Below are positions 15,252-22,200 of a stretch of DNA of 22,203 nucleotides, piece by piece. The stretch lies in NCBI GenBank assembly GCA_964367685.1, contig CAYIYM010000032.1:1-22203 (forward strand), given 5' to 3'. Numbering within the stretch: the first letter of the stretch is position 1; every line of letters starts with the position of its first letter. The stretch comes from CAUPWF01 sp964367685 (lineage in GTDB: Bacteria; Bacillota; Clostridia; Lachnospirales; Lachnospiraceae). The notes beneath the pieces were generated by a model. That model saw nothing but the letters and a program-made list of their open reading frames with translations, did not search any database and was not told the origin of the DNA. Both the position numbers and the translations under genes were made by a program.

Positions 15252-15354
15252 ATTTTATCATAGTATTTTCTCTAAGTAAAGTTAGAAAATTGCACCACTT
15301 TAAAGTACGAAAGTAAAGTGATTCTATTATACACTTACAATTGAAATAATCTAA
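15252..15354 (-). promoter_or_regulatory. iorA upstream region: two candidate promoters around an inverted repeat
   Basis: Minus-strand candidate P1 is TTAGAT (15354-15349), 17 nt, TATAAT (15331-15326). P2 is TTTACT (15280-15275), 17 nt, TAAAAT (15257-15252). Between them lies a 7-bp inverted repeat CACTTTA (15296-15302) / TAAAGTG (15314-15320), which would overlap the P1 start and the region upstream of P2. An operator is plausible, but no regulator family can be named. Confidence 0.45.
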
Positions 15355-15388
15355 AAAAAAACCATCCTACATTGACTGAAAGATGGTT
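15353..15388 (-). terminator. Intrinsic terminator of ridA
   Basis: In the minus direction AACCATC (15388-15382) pairs with GATGGTT (15366-15360), and the stem runs into a tract of T (9 in all, 15361-15353). It lies about 20 nt after the ridA stop and ends just before the iorA promoter region. Confidence 0.85.
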
Positions 15389-15407
15389 CTTTATAATTGG
15401 ATTTTTA

Positions 15408-15785
15408 TTATTCTTCAACAACTGCCATTAATTCTACTTCAACTAATACATTCTTTGGTAAAGTCTTTACAGCCACACAGCTTCTTGCAGGTTTACCTGT
15501 AAAGTACTTTGCATATACTTCGTTGAATGCTGCAAAGTTATCCATGTCGCTTAAGAAACATGTTGTTTTAAATACTTTGTCAAAAGATGTGCCTGCCGCT
15601 TCTAAGACAGCTGCAAAGTTCTTGCATACTTGCTCTGTTTGCCCAGCGATATCTTCGCATTCTATCTCATTTGTTTCTGGATTCATTGGAATTTGGCCTG
15701 CTGAATATAAGATTCCATTATGTACATAACCTTGTGAATATGGGCCTAATGCTTTTGGCGCTTTTTCTGTCGCTATTACTCTCAT
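15408..15785 (-). CDS. ridA: RidA/YjgF-family 2-iminobutanoate/2-iminopropanoate deaminase
   Basis: The 125-residue protein has the standard RidA length and fold signature. It starts TEKAPKALGPYSQGY, has LYSAGQIPMNPETNE and ends PARSCVAVKTLPKNVLVEVELMAVVE. The Arg in PARS and the Glu in VEVELMAV correspond to the conserved catalytic-site residues of RidA. RidA trimers hydrolyse reactive imines made by PLP-dependent dehydratases and protect PLP enzymes. AGGAG precedes the ATG at 15785. It has its own promoter and terminator, so it is likely monocistronic despite lying 76 nt after the MATE gene. Confidence 0.96.
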   Translation of the reverse strand: MRVIATEKAPKALGPYSQGYVHNGILYSAGQIPMNPETNEIECEDIAGQTEQVCKNFAAVLEAAGTSFDKVFKTTCFLSDMDNFAAFNEVYAKYFTGKPARSCVAVKTLPKNVLVEVELMAVVEE

Positions 15786-15820
15786 TATTTTCTCCTCATT
15801 TCGTAATTGTTTTTTATCTA

Positions 15821-15855
15821 ATATACAGTATATCTCTTTTTTCTATCAATTTCAA
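15821..15855 (-). promoter_or_regulatory. ridA promoter with a palindrome over the -10 box
   Basis: On the minus strand TTGAAA (15855-15850) is followed after 17 nt by TATACT (15832-15827). The -10 lies within the palindrome ATATACAGTATAT (15821-15833), a 6-1-6 dyad. The dyad may be chance in AT-rich DNA or a regulator site. Confidence 0.6.
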
Positions 15856-15861
15856 TTACAA

Positions 15862-17256
15862 TTATGAATTGCGTGTAACATTATTTAACCATTTAAAGCC
15901 ATAGAATCTTATAAGCGATGCTGGTGCTTTTAATAATTCGTCAGTTATTAATAACATATATACAACTGGAACACCCATTTTAAATACAAATGCTGCAATT
16001 GCAGCTGCTGGTATAGAGACTCCCCACATTATTACAGTATCAATAATAAGTGTTACTTTACTATCCCCGCCTGCTCGCAAAATTCCGACTATGGTAGTAC
16101 ATGAAATCGACATATTCATTGAATATAGTGCCATTGCAAAGATCATAAAATTCAGATATTCTCTTGATTTTGGACTGAGTACCATATATCCATTTACAAT
16201 AGGTCCAACAACAATAATAACTCCTGCTGCAATCATCCCTAGGACAACGCTCATCTTTATAAATTTCTTGGCATAAACAATTGTTTCACTATACTTTCCT
16301 TCACCAATGGTTTTCCCAAGGTAAATTGCTGCAGCATTACTTACTCCAAATGCAAACACCATGGAAAACTGACGAATCACGGATACAACTGCATTAGCCG
16401 CCACTGCTTCGCTCCCTAAATGTCCTATAATTACAGAGTGCATCGAGAATCCAAGTCCCCAAATTAATTCATTTATTACAACGGGCATGGCATATTTCAT
16501 ATAATCTTGTATTAGTAATTTATCAAATCTAAAGAAGTTTTTCACACGAACTCGTACCGTATCATTCATCTTCATAGCATAAAATACTACAATTAACAAC
16601 TCTACTAATCTTGCCACCAATGTACCTATAGCTGCACCTTGAATTCCTAATTGGGGGAACCCAAACAATCCAAATATCAAGGTAGCATTAATACCAATAT
16701 TTACACCTAGAGAAATACTATATACAATCGTTGCAATTATGACTCTTTCTATACTGCGCATGACATACAAGTATATTTGAGTGATCGCAATTATTATATA
16801 AGTAAATGATACAATACGAAGATATTTAACTGCTTCTTCAATCACCTCTGTATCTGTCGTAAAAATCCGCATAATCTCATGTGGAAACAATTGGGTCGTT
16901 ACTGTAAAAATCATTCCTACTGAAACTGCAAATACAATGCCAATTCCCATAATTTTCTCAATAGCATTTGTATCCTTTTTCCCCCAATATTGGGCTGCTA
17001 ATATAGTGATTCCAGAGGATAACCCAAATAATATTAGTGTTAGCACAAACTGAACTTGACCGGCAAGAGAAGCGCCCGATAGCACTTTTTCTCCCACACG
17101 GCCAAGCATAGCAACGTCTGCTGCTGTGACACCAACATTTATAAGATTTTGTAAGGCCATCGGTAATACTAATGCAAATACCGTTTTGTAAAATTGTTTC
17201 CAATCTAATGTTTTACTAATTTCTTTTAATTGTTGTCTGTCTTTTATATATTCCAT
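15862..17256 (-). CDS. MATE-family multidrug/sodium efflux transporter
   Basis: The 464-residue protein has twelve hydrophobic segments in two related halves, typical of MATE exporters. Recognisable segments are ALVLPMALQNLINVGVTAADVAMLGRVG (about 28-55) and the second-half counterpart YAMPVVINELIWGLGFSMHSVIIGHLGSEAVAANAVV. MATE proteins export cationic drugs or metabolites in exchange for Na+ or H+; the substrate is unknown. The ATG lies only 2 nt after the dnaJ stop and has no clear ribosome binding site, so translation probably depends on dnaJ. That ties the transporter to the heat-shock operon, an unusual neighbour. No terminator was seen between dnaJ and this gene. Confidence 0.94.
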   Translation of the reverse strand: MEYIKDRQQLKEISKTLDWKQFYKTVFALVLPMALQNLINVGVTAADVAMLGRVGEKVLSGASLAGQVQFVLTLILFGLSSGITILAAQYWGKKDTNAIEKIMGIGIVFAVSVGMIFTVTTQLFPHEIMRIFTTDTEVIEEAVKYLRIVSFTYIIIAITQIYLYVMRSIERVIIATIVYSISLGVNIGINATLIFGLFGFPQLGIQGAAIGTLVARLVELLIVVFYAMKMNDTVRVRVKNFFRFDKLLIQDYMKYAMPVVINELIWGLGFSMHSVIIGHLGSEAVAANAVVSVIRQFSMVFAFGVSNAAAIYLGKTIGEGKYSETIVYAKKFIKMSVVLGMIAAGVIIVVGPIVNGYMVLSPKSREYLNFMIFAMALYSMNMSISCTTIVGILRAGGDSKVTLIIDTVIMWGVSIPAAAIAAFVFKMGVPVVYMLLITDELLKAPASLIRFYGFKWLNNVTRNS

Positions 17257-17258
17257 AT

Positions 17259-18464
17259 TTACAAATCATCAAGACTTTCTTTTAATTTATCCATGAAACC
17301 TTTTTTCTTAGCTTTCGCTTTTGCCTCATCTTCTGAAGCATTTCTTTTTTCAGGATATGCCGCATTTAGGGAATCTCCTGTTAACTCATCAAATTTACGT
17401 AAAAGTTCTTTCGCCTCTGCCGATAATTTTTCAGGTGTTTGAATTACAAGCGTTACATAGTGATCTCCACGTACTCCACTTTGACGAAGGGATGGTACAC
17501 CCTTTCCTTTTAAGCGTACTTTAATGTCTGTCTTTGTTCCTGCTTTTACATTGTAGATTACTTCTCCATCTACTGTTTTAATACGTATATCTGATCCAAG
17601 TGCAGCTTGCGCAAATGTAATCGGTGCTGTAGAGAAAATACTTGTTTCTTGACGAACAAATAATGGATGTCTTGAAACAGTTACTTCTACTAATAAATCT
17701 CCACGTGGTCCGCCATTTGTTCCTGGCTCTCCCTTGTCTCGAATTCTTATACTTTGTCCATTATCAATTCCTGCTGGAATACTCACTTGAATTTTCTTCT
17801 TGCTAGACACGTATCCAGTTCCTTGACAATCACCACAACGTTCTTTGATGATTTTTCCAGATCCATGACAATCCGGACAAGTCTGCACACTTTGCACTTG
17901 ACCAAAGAATGACTGCTGTACTACAGATATTTGACCCGATCCGTTACATTTACCACATGTTACTGGAGATGTACCTGGTTTTGCTCCAGATCCACTACAT
18001 GTTTTACATGTATCTTTTAGTATTACATCAATTTCCTTTTCACATCCAAAGATTGCTTCTTCAAATGTAATACGGATTCCTTTGCGAACACTAGCCCCTT
18101 GTCTAGGTGCGTTACTAGCACGACCTCTTGAACGACCGCCGCCAAAAAAATCTCCAAATATATCGCTAAAATCACCACCGAAGTCGAAGCCGCCGAATCC
18201 ACCACCAAAGCCGCCAGCTCCTGCTCCACCATTTTCAAATGCCGCATGGCCGAATTGATCATATTGACGTCTTTTCTCTGAATCACTAAGTACTTCATAT
18301 GCCTCTGACGCTTCTTTAAATTTCACTTCTGCCTCTGCATTGTCTGGATTAACATCAGGATGATATTTTTTAGCTACTGATCTATATGCTTTTTTTAAAG
18401 CTGCGTCATCTGCATTTTTATCTACACCGAGCACCTCGTAATAGTCTCTTTTTGTTCCTGCCAT
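17259..18464 (-). CDS. dnaJ: Chaperone protein DnaJ
   Basis: The 401-residue protein is a full type I DnaJ. The J domain (1-70) has HPD at 35-37, followed by a Gly/Phe-rich stretch (about 78-110). The zinc region holds four CxxCxGxG repeats: CKTCSGSG, CGKCNGSG, CPDCHGSG and CGDCQGTG. The C-terminal substrate domains include GEPGTNGGPRGDLLVEV and a charged Lys/Ala tail. It delivers unfolded clients to DnaK and triggers its ATPase. The frame is open 12 codons further upstream, but only ATG 18464 has a ribosome binding site (GAGAGG, 7 nt upstream) and gives the normal MAGTKRDYYEVLGV start. It is separated from dnaK by 122 nt holding a GAAA-loop hairpin. Confidence 0.98.
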   Translation of the reverse strand: MAGTKRDYYEVLGVDKNADDAALKKAYRSVAKKYHPDVNPDNAEAEVKFKEASEAYEVLSDSEKRRQYDQFGHAAFENGGAGAGGFGGGFGGFDFGGDFSDIFGDFFGGGRSRGRASNAPRQGASVRKGIRITFEEAIFGCEKEIDVILKDTCKTCSGSGAKPGTSPVTCGKCNGSGQISVVQQSFFGQVQSVQTCPDCHGSGKIIKERCGDCQGTGYVSSKKKIQVSIPAGIDNGQSIRIRDKGEPGTNGGPRGDLLVEVTVSRHPLFVRQETSIFSTAPITFAQAALGSDIRIKTVDGEVIYNVKAGTKTDIKVRLKGKGVPSLRQSGVRGDHYVTLVIQTPEKLSAEAKELLRKFDELTGDSLNAAYPEKRNASEDEAKAKAKKKGFMDKLKESLDDL

Positions 18465-18527
18465 AATTATTCCTCTCTCACGTACACAACCATAATTCAT
18501 TGTATACTTTTATTTATACGTAAGGAA

Positions 18528-18555
18528 ATTCTACAAGCCTTTCAGCCTGTAGAAT
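18528..18555 (-). other. GAAA-tetraloop hairpin between dnaK and dnaJ
   Basis: In transcript sense AUUCUACAGGCU, GAAA, GGCUUGUAGAAU form a 12-bp stem with two G-U pairs and a GNRA tetraloop. It is followed by UUUCCUU, too poor in U for a normal intrinsic terminator. It lies about 32 nt after the dnaK stop. It could end or protect a dnaK-only transcript, or be an RNase site. Confidence 0.75.
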
Positions 18556-18586
18556 ATGATCCTTCGGAAATCAAATTAAATTGATC

Positions 18587-20440
18587 TTATACTTCTTTAT
18601 AATCTCCATCTACTACATCCTCTGATGTATAATCTTCTGTCCCTGCTTGTGCTCCTGCCTCTGGACCTGCTTGTGGATTTGCTTGCTCGTAAACTTTGGC
18701 AAATACTTTTTGTGCACTTTCCATCATTTTCTCTTTCGCAGCATTGATTTCTGCAACATTAGCATCTGTCATTTCTTCTACTGGAGTTTTATCTAATAAT
18801 TCTTTTAATGCTTTGATTTCTGCTTCAACAGCTTCTTTTTCTGTTATATCAATCTTCTCGCCTACTTCGTTAAGTGCCTTTTCTGTTTGGAATACCATAG
18901 AATCTGCTTCGTTCTTAGCGTCGATTGCTTCTTTACGTTTCTTATCTTGAGCTTCAAATTCAGCTGCATCTTTCACTGCTTTTTCGATATCATCATCTGA
19001 CATGTTTGATCCTGCTGTAATTGTGATGTGTTGCTCTTTACCTGTTCCAAGATCTTTAGCTGATACATTTACAATACCATTTGCATCAATATCGAATGTT
19101 ACTTCGATTTGTGGAATTCCTCTTCCTGCTGGTGGGATTCCGTCTAATCTGAATTGTCCTAATGACTTGTTATCTCTAGCAAATTGTCTTTCACCTTGAA
19201 CTACGTTGATGTCTACTGCTGTTTGGTTATCAGCCGCTGTAGAGAATGTTTGACTCTTCTTTGTAGGAATTGTTGTATTTCTCTCGATTAATCTTGTAGC
19301 TACACCACCCATAGTTTCAATAGAAAGTGATAATGGAGTTACATCAAGAAGAAGGATATCTCCTGCGCCAACATCTCCTGCTAATTTTCCACCTTGAACT
19401 GAAGCTCCTAAAGCTACACATTCGTCTGGATTTAATGTCTTAGAAGCATCTTTTCCTGTTAAAGACTTTACTTTATCTTGAACAGCTGGGATTCTTGTTG
19501 ATCCACCAACTAATAAGATTTGTCCTAACTCACTTGCTGTGATTCCAGCATCTGAAAGTGCTCTTCTTACTGGCTCTGCTGTCAACTCTACTAAGTCACT
19601 TGTTAATTCATCAAATTTTGCTCTTGAAAGGTTCATGTCAAAGTGCTTTGGACCTTCTGCTGTAGCTGTAATAAACGGTAAGTTAATGTTTGTTGTTGTT
19701 GCTGATGATAATTCTTTCTTTGCTTTCTCAGCTGCTTCTTTCAATCTCTGAAGTGCCATTTTATCTGTTGATAAATCTACGCCTTCTTGCTTTTTGAATT
19801 CAGCTAACATGTAATCAGTGATTTTTTGGTCAAAGTCATCGCCACCAAGTCTGTTGTTTCCAGCTGTCGATAATACTTCAATAACTCCATCTCCGATTTC
19901 GATTACTGATACGTCGAATGTACCACCACCTAAGTCATATACCATGATTTTTTGCTCTTGTTCATTGTCTAATCCGTATGCTAATGCTGCTGCAGTTGGC
20001 TCGTTGATAATACGTTTTACATCAAGTCCTGCAATTTTACCAGCGTCTTTTGTAGCTTGACGTTGAGCGTCATTAAAGTATGCAGGTACTGTAATTACAG
20101 CTTCTGAAACTGTTTCACCTAAGTATGCTTCTGCATCTGCTTTTAATTTTTGTAATGTCATCGCTGAAATCTCTTGTGGAGAGTATTTCTTATCATCGAT
20201 TACTACTTTGTACTCTGTACCCATTTCTCTCTTGATTGAAGCGATTGTTTTCTCAGCATTTGTTACTGCTTGACGTTTTGCAGGCTCTCCAACTAAACGC
20301 TCCCCTGTTTTTGTAAATGCTACGATTGAAGGTGTTGTTCTAGCTCCTTCTGTGTTTGTGATTACTACTGGTTGTCCACCTTCCATAACTGCTACACAGC
20401 TATTTGTTGTTCCTAAGTCGATTCCGATAATTTTACCCAT
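18587..20440 (-). CDS. dnaK: Chaperone protein DnaK (Hsp70)
   Basis: The 617-residue protein is a full DnaK. The ATPase domain has GIDLGTTNSCVAV (5-17), VPAYFNDAQRQATKDAG, NEPTAAALAYGLD and DLGGGTFDVSVIE. It lacks the ~24-residue insert of Gram-negative DnaK, as is usual in Firmicutes. The substrate domain includes LLDVTPLSLSIETMGG and an acidic tail ending YTSEDVVDGDYKEV. It folds and protects proteins with DnaJ and GrpE. AGGAGG lies 7 nt before the ATG. The expected grpE gene just upstream is not visible because of the N gap. Confidence 0.99.
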   Translation of the reverse strand: MGKIIGIDLGTTNSCVAVMEGGQPVVITNTEGARTTPSIVAFTKTGERLVGEPAKRQAVTNAEKTIASIKREMGTEYKVVIDDKKYSPQEISAMTLQKLKADAEAYLGETVSEAVITVPAYFNDAQRQATKDAGKIAGLDVKRIINEPTAAALAYGLDNEQEQKIMVYDLGGGTFDVSVIEIGDGVIEVLSTAGNNRLGGDDFDQKITDYMLAEFKKQEGVDLSTDKMALQRLKEAAEKAKKELSSATTTNINLPFITATAEGPKHFDMNLSRAKFDELTSDLVELTAEPVRRALSDAGITASELGQILLVGGSTRIPAVQDKVKSLTGKDASKTLNPDECVALGASVQGGKLAGDVGAGDILLLDVTPLSLSIETMGGVATRLIERNTTIPTKKSQTFSTAADNQTAVDINVVQGERQFARDNKSLGQFRLDGIPPAGRGIPQIEVTFDIDANGIVNVSAKDLGTGKEQHITITAGSNMSDDDIEKAVKDAAEFEAQDKKRKEAIDAKNEADSMVFQTEKALNEVGEKIDITEKEAVEAEIKALKELLDKTPVEEMTDANVAEINAAKEKMMESAQKVFAKVYEQANPQAGPEAGAQAGTEDYTSEDVVDGDYKEV

Positions 20441-20489
20441 TATTATTTCCTCCTAATTTTATAATTAATGTTTGTTGTTTGTTTGATTT

Positions 20490-20528
20490 CTAGTTTCTAT
20501 ATTTAATCACACTTTCGTGTGTAACTAG
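20490..20528 (-). other. Structured leader RNA before dnaK with a GAAA tetraloop
   Basis: CACAC (20521-20517), GAAA and GTGTG (20512-20508) form a perfect 5-bp stem in transcript sense, enclosed by CTAGTT (20528-20523) and AACTAG (20495-20490). It lies about 50-88 nt upstream of the dnaK ATG. It is not followed by a U-run, so a processing, stability or translation role is more likely than termination. Confidence 0.6.
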
Positions 20529-20537
20529 CATAACTGC

Positions 20538-20607
20538 TATAATTTGTTGCGTTTAATTTGTTGCATTTAATTTACCGTATTTAATTTACCGTATTTAATT
20601 TGCTACT
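20538..20607. repeat. Five tandem 14-bp repeats next to the gap
   Basis: Five 14-bp units run 20538-20551, 20552-20565, 20566-20579, 20580-20593 and 20594-20607, each built on TTTAATTT plus a variable six-base end. Units 3 and 4 are identical (TTTAATTTACCGTA). The array ends 12 bp before the N run and may have hindered assembly. Confidence 0.9.
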
Positions 20608-20619
20608 TTCACCATGCTA

Positions 20620-20719
20620 NNNNNNNNNNNNNNNNNNNNNNNNNNNNNNNNNNNNNNNNNNNNNNNNNNNNNNNNNNNNNNNNNNNNNNNNNNNNNNNNN
20701 NNNNNNNNNNNNNNNNNNN
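20620..20719. other. Assembly gap of 100 N between hrcA and dnaK
   Basis: Exactly 100 N, a placeholder of unknown true length. Unlike the first gap, its flanks do not share sequence. Gene order in related bacteria is hrcA-grpE-dnaK-dnaJ, so a grpE of about 0.6 kb is expected here. Confidence 0.95.
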
Positions 20720-20742
20720 ATTTCTTACTATAATTTCTTATC

Positions 20743-21774
20743 TTATTCTTTTTTATGATAAATATTGTCTAATTCAATTTTCAATTGCTTCAATGTGCTC
20801 ATTACATGTTCATAATTCATTCGTTTTGGTCCAACGATACCAATACACCCTTGAAGCCCATCTCCCAAATCATAAGTTGCTGTTACAACACTACAATCCT
20901 TCATGCTTTGTACCGATGTTTCATTACCAATATATACCTGGATTCCATGTTCTCGATCATTATTCAAGTTCTGACTTACAAATTCAGCTAATTGCTGTTT
21001 CTCTTCAAATGCGTTCAATATTTCTTCTGCACTTTGATTGTCTCTTAACTCCGGATATTTAAACACGTTACTTGTTCCACTTGTATAAATCTCTAGATCT
21101 TCTTCTACTCGAATTACATCTGCGACAATATCTAATACATCACTTATTACTCCGCCATGGCTTCCTGCTTGTTCTTTAAGCACTGCTATCATTCCAAGAT
21201 TAATTTCTTCTATTGATACTCCATTTAAGTTTGTATTTAAAATCATATTTAATTTAAGCAATGTTTCATTATTTAATTCTTCACTCACCGTAATCATTTG
21301 ATTTTTGATGATATTTCCTTCCATTACTATAATTGCAAGGATTTGTCTTTCATCTACTTTGGATAATTGGATAAACTTTAATTTATTTCTATTATAAGTA
21401 GGCGATGTGACCATTGTAGCATAATTGGTTGAATTAGCTAGCACTTTCGCAGCTTGCTTCAAAATGATATCCATCTTGTCAGCTTTTTCCAACATCTGCT
21501 CCTTCATTTCTTCTACTTCTTTCTGCTTCTCATCCATAAGTTGATCAACATAGAATCGATATCCCTTATCTGATGGAATACGGCCTGCTGAAGTATGTGG
21601 TTGCATGATATATCCTAACTCTTCTAAATCAGCCATTTCATTACGAATAGTAGCCGAACTAAGATTTAAATCGGAATACTTTGAAATAGTTCTTGACCCT
21701 ACCGGCTCACCAGTTTCAAGATAATTTTTAATTATCGTATGAAGAATCTTGGTTTTTCTTTCATTTAATTCCAT
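20743..21774 (-). CDS. hrcA: Heat-inducible transcription repressor HrcA
   Basis: The 343-residue protein has the normal HrcA length. Its N-terminal winged helix (about 1-75) begins ELNERKTKILHTIIKNYLETGEPVGSRTI and carries the signature LSSATIRNEMADLEELGY and HTSAGRIPSDKGYRFYVD. The rest is a GAF-like dimer domain ending with GCIGIVGPKRMNYEHVMSTL. HrcA binds CIRCE operators and represses chaperone genes until GroEL is titrated by unfolded protein. The frame extends 33 codons upstream, but that part covers the CIRCE and promoter; AAGGGAG lies 6 nt before ATG 21774. It is the first gene of the heat-shock operon and should repress itself, grpE, dnaK, dnaJ and probably the MATE gene. Confidence 0.98.
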   Translation of the reverse strand: MELNERKTKILHTIIKNYLETGEPVGSRTISKYSDLNLSSATIRNEMADLEELGYIMQPHTSAGRIPSDKGYRFYVDQLMDEKQKEVEEMKEQMLEKADKMDIILKQAAKVLANSTNYATMVTSPTYNRNKLKFIQLSKVDERQILAIIVMEGNIIKNQMITVSEELNNETLLKLNMILNTNLNGVSIEEINLGMIAVLKEQAGSHGGVISDVLDIVADVIRVEEDLEIYTSGTSNVFKYPELRDNQSAEEILNAFEEKQQLAEFVSQNLNNDREHGIQVYIGNETSVQSMKDCSVVTATYDLGDGLQGCIGIVGPKRMNYEHVMSTLKQLKIELDNIYHKKE

Positions 21775-21800
21775 ATCTTGCTCCCTTCTTTTTCGTATTA

Positions 21801-21827
21801 TTAGCACTCGTTTCTTTTGAGTGCTAA
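21801..21827. promoter_or_regulatory. CIRCE operator (HrcA binding site)
   Basis: A perfect 9-9-9 CIRCE: TTAGCACTC (21801-21809), 9-nt spacer, GAGTGCTAA (21819-21827). It lies 27 nt upstream of the hrcA start and just downstream of the predicted transcription start, so HrcA bound here would block elongation or initiation of its own operon. Confidence 0.98.
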
Positions 21828-21841
21828 CATCTACATGTAAT

Positions 21842-21870
21842 AAGATACCATGATTGATTTCCGTTGTCAA
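21842..21870 (-). promoter_or_regulatory. hrcA operon promoter
   Basis: On the minus strand a perfect TTGACA (21870-21865) is followed after 17 nt by TATCTT (21847-21842). The predicted start is near 21835, so CIRCE occupies about +8 to +34. This is a housekeeping promoter controlled by repression, the usual plan for HrcA operons. Confidence 0.88.
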
Positions 21871-21945
21871 CATGCTTCACATATTTTTAAGAAGTTTGCT
21901 TTTTTGAAGCTATCATACCTGTTTTGGGGGCTGGTATGACTCCTG

Positions 21946-22107
21946 CTTTTTTGGGGCACTTGACTTGCTTTCGGGGCGCCTGGCCTGCTTTTGGGGCGCC
22001 TGACTTGCTTTTGGAGCCTGGCTTGCTTTTGGGGGCGCCTGGCTTGCTTTGGGGCACCTGGTCTGCTTTTTGGGGGCGCCTGGCTTGCTTTGGGGGCACC
22101 TGGTCTG
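21946..22107. repeat. GC-rich minisatellite, eight units of 18-22 bp
   Basis: Eight consecutive units have lengths 22, 20, 20, 18, 21, 19, 22 and 20 bp, with consensus near CTTTTGGGGCGCCTGGCTTG. Degenerate partial units flank it at about 21919-21945 and 22108-22119. Length changes fall mainly in the T-run and G-run of each unit, as from slippage. Units 5-6 and 7-8 form a near-identical ~40-bp pair, suggesting a recent two-unit duplication. Confidence 0.92.
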
Positions 22108-22113
22108 CTTTTT

Positions 22114-22139
22114 AGGGGAGTCCGGCGGTTAAATCCCCT
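22114..22139. repeat. AGGGGA/TCCCCT inverted repeat
   Basis: AGGGGA (22114-22119) and TCCCCT (22134-22139) form a perfect 6-bp stem around a 14-nt GC-rich loop directly after the minisatellite. No T-run follows on either strand. Its role is unknown. Confidence 0.5.
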
Positions 22140-22156
22140 GATTTTCGCTGATATAT

Positions 22157-22200
22157 CCGCTTTTTAGTATCTATTCATACTATATTCTTCTTAAAAGCGG
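22157..22200. repeat. Nested inverted repeat at the window end
   Basis: CCGCTTTT (22157-22164) pairs with AAAAGCGG (22193-22200), and inside it TAGTAT (22165-22170) pairs with ATACTA (22177-22182) with a 6-nt loop. It could be a terminator of the gene beyond the window edge or an RNA structure. Only three T follow on the plus strand before the sequence ends. Confidence 0.5.

Larger units (their letters stand above)
20441..20742. other. dnaK upstream region interrupted by the second gap
   Basis: This stretch holds, in transcript order, 23 nt after the hrcA stop, the 100-N gap, a tandem array of 14-bp repeats, a GAAA-loop leader hairpin and the dnaK ribosome binding site. No coding frame is visible in the known bases. 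The grpE gene expected here is probably inside the gap. Confidence 0.8.

Noticed and set aside
18465..18500. N-terminal extension of dnaJ by 12 codons
   Set aside because: No ribosome binding site precedes it, and the family start is at ATG 18464.
20538..20607. Possible CRISPR array
   Set aside because: The 14-bp units are contiguous, with no unique spacers and no cas genes nearby. The same holds for the array at 21946-22107.
21775..21873. N-terminal extension of hrcA by 33 codons
   Set aside because: It would translate across the CIRCE operator and the promoter; the ATG at 21774 has a proper ribosome binding site.
21887..22099. A 70-codon minus-strand frame rich in Lys, Pro, Gly and Ala
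   Set aside because: It is made of the GC-rich tandem repeats. Unit lengths vary by amounts not divisible by three, so no reading frame is conserved, and there is no family similarity.
21946..22107. G-quadruplex cluster
   Set aside because: The G-runs are separated by about 14-18 nt, longer than loops of stable quadruplexes, so I do not claim it.
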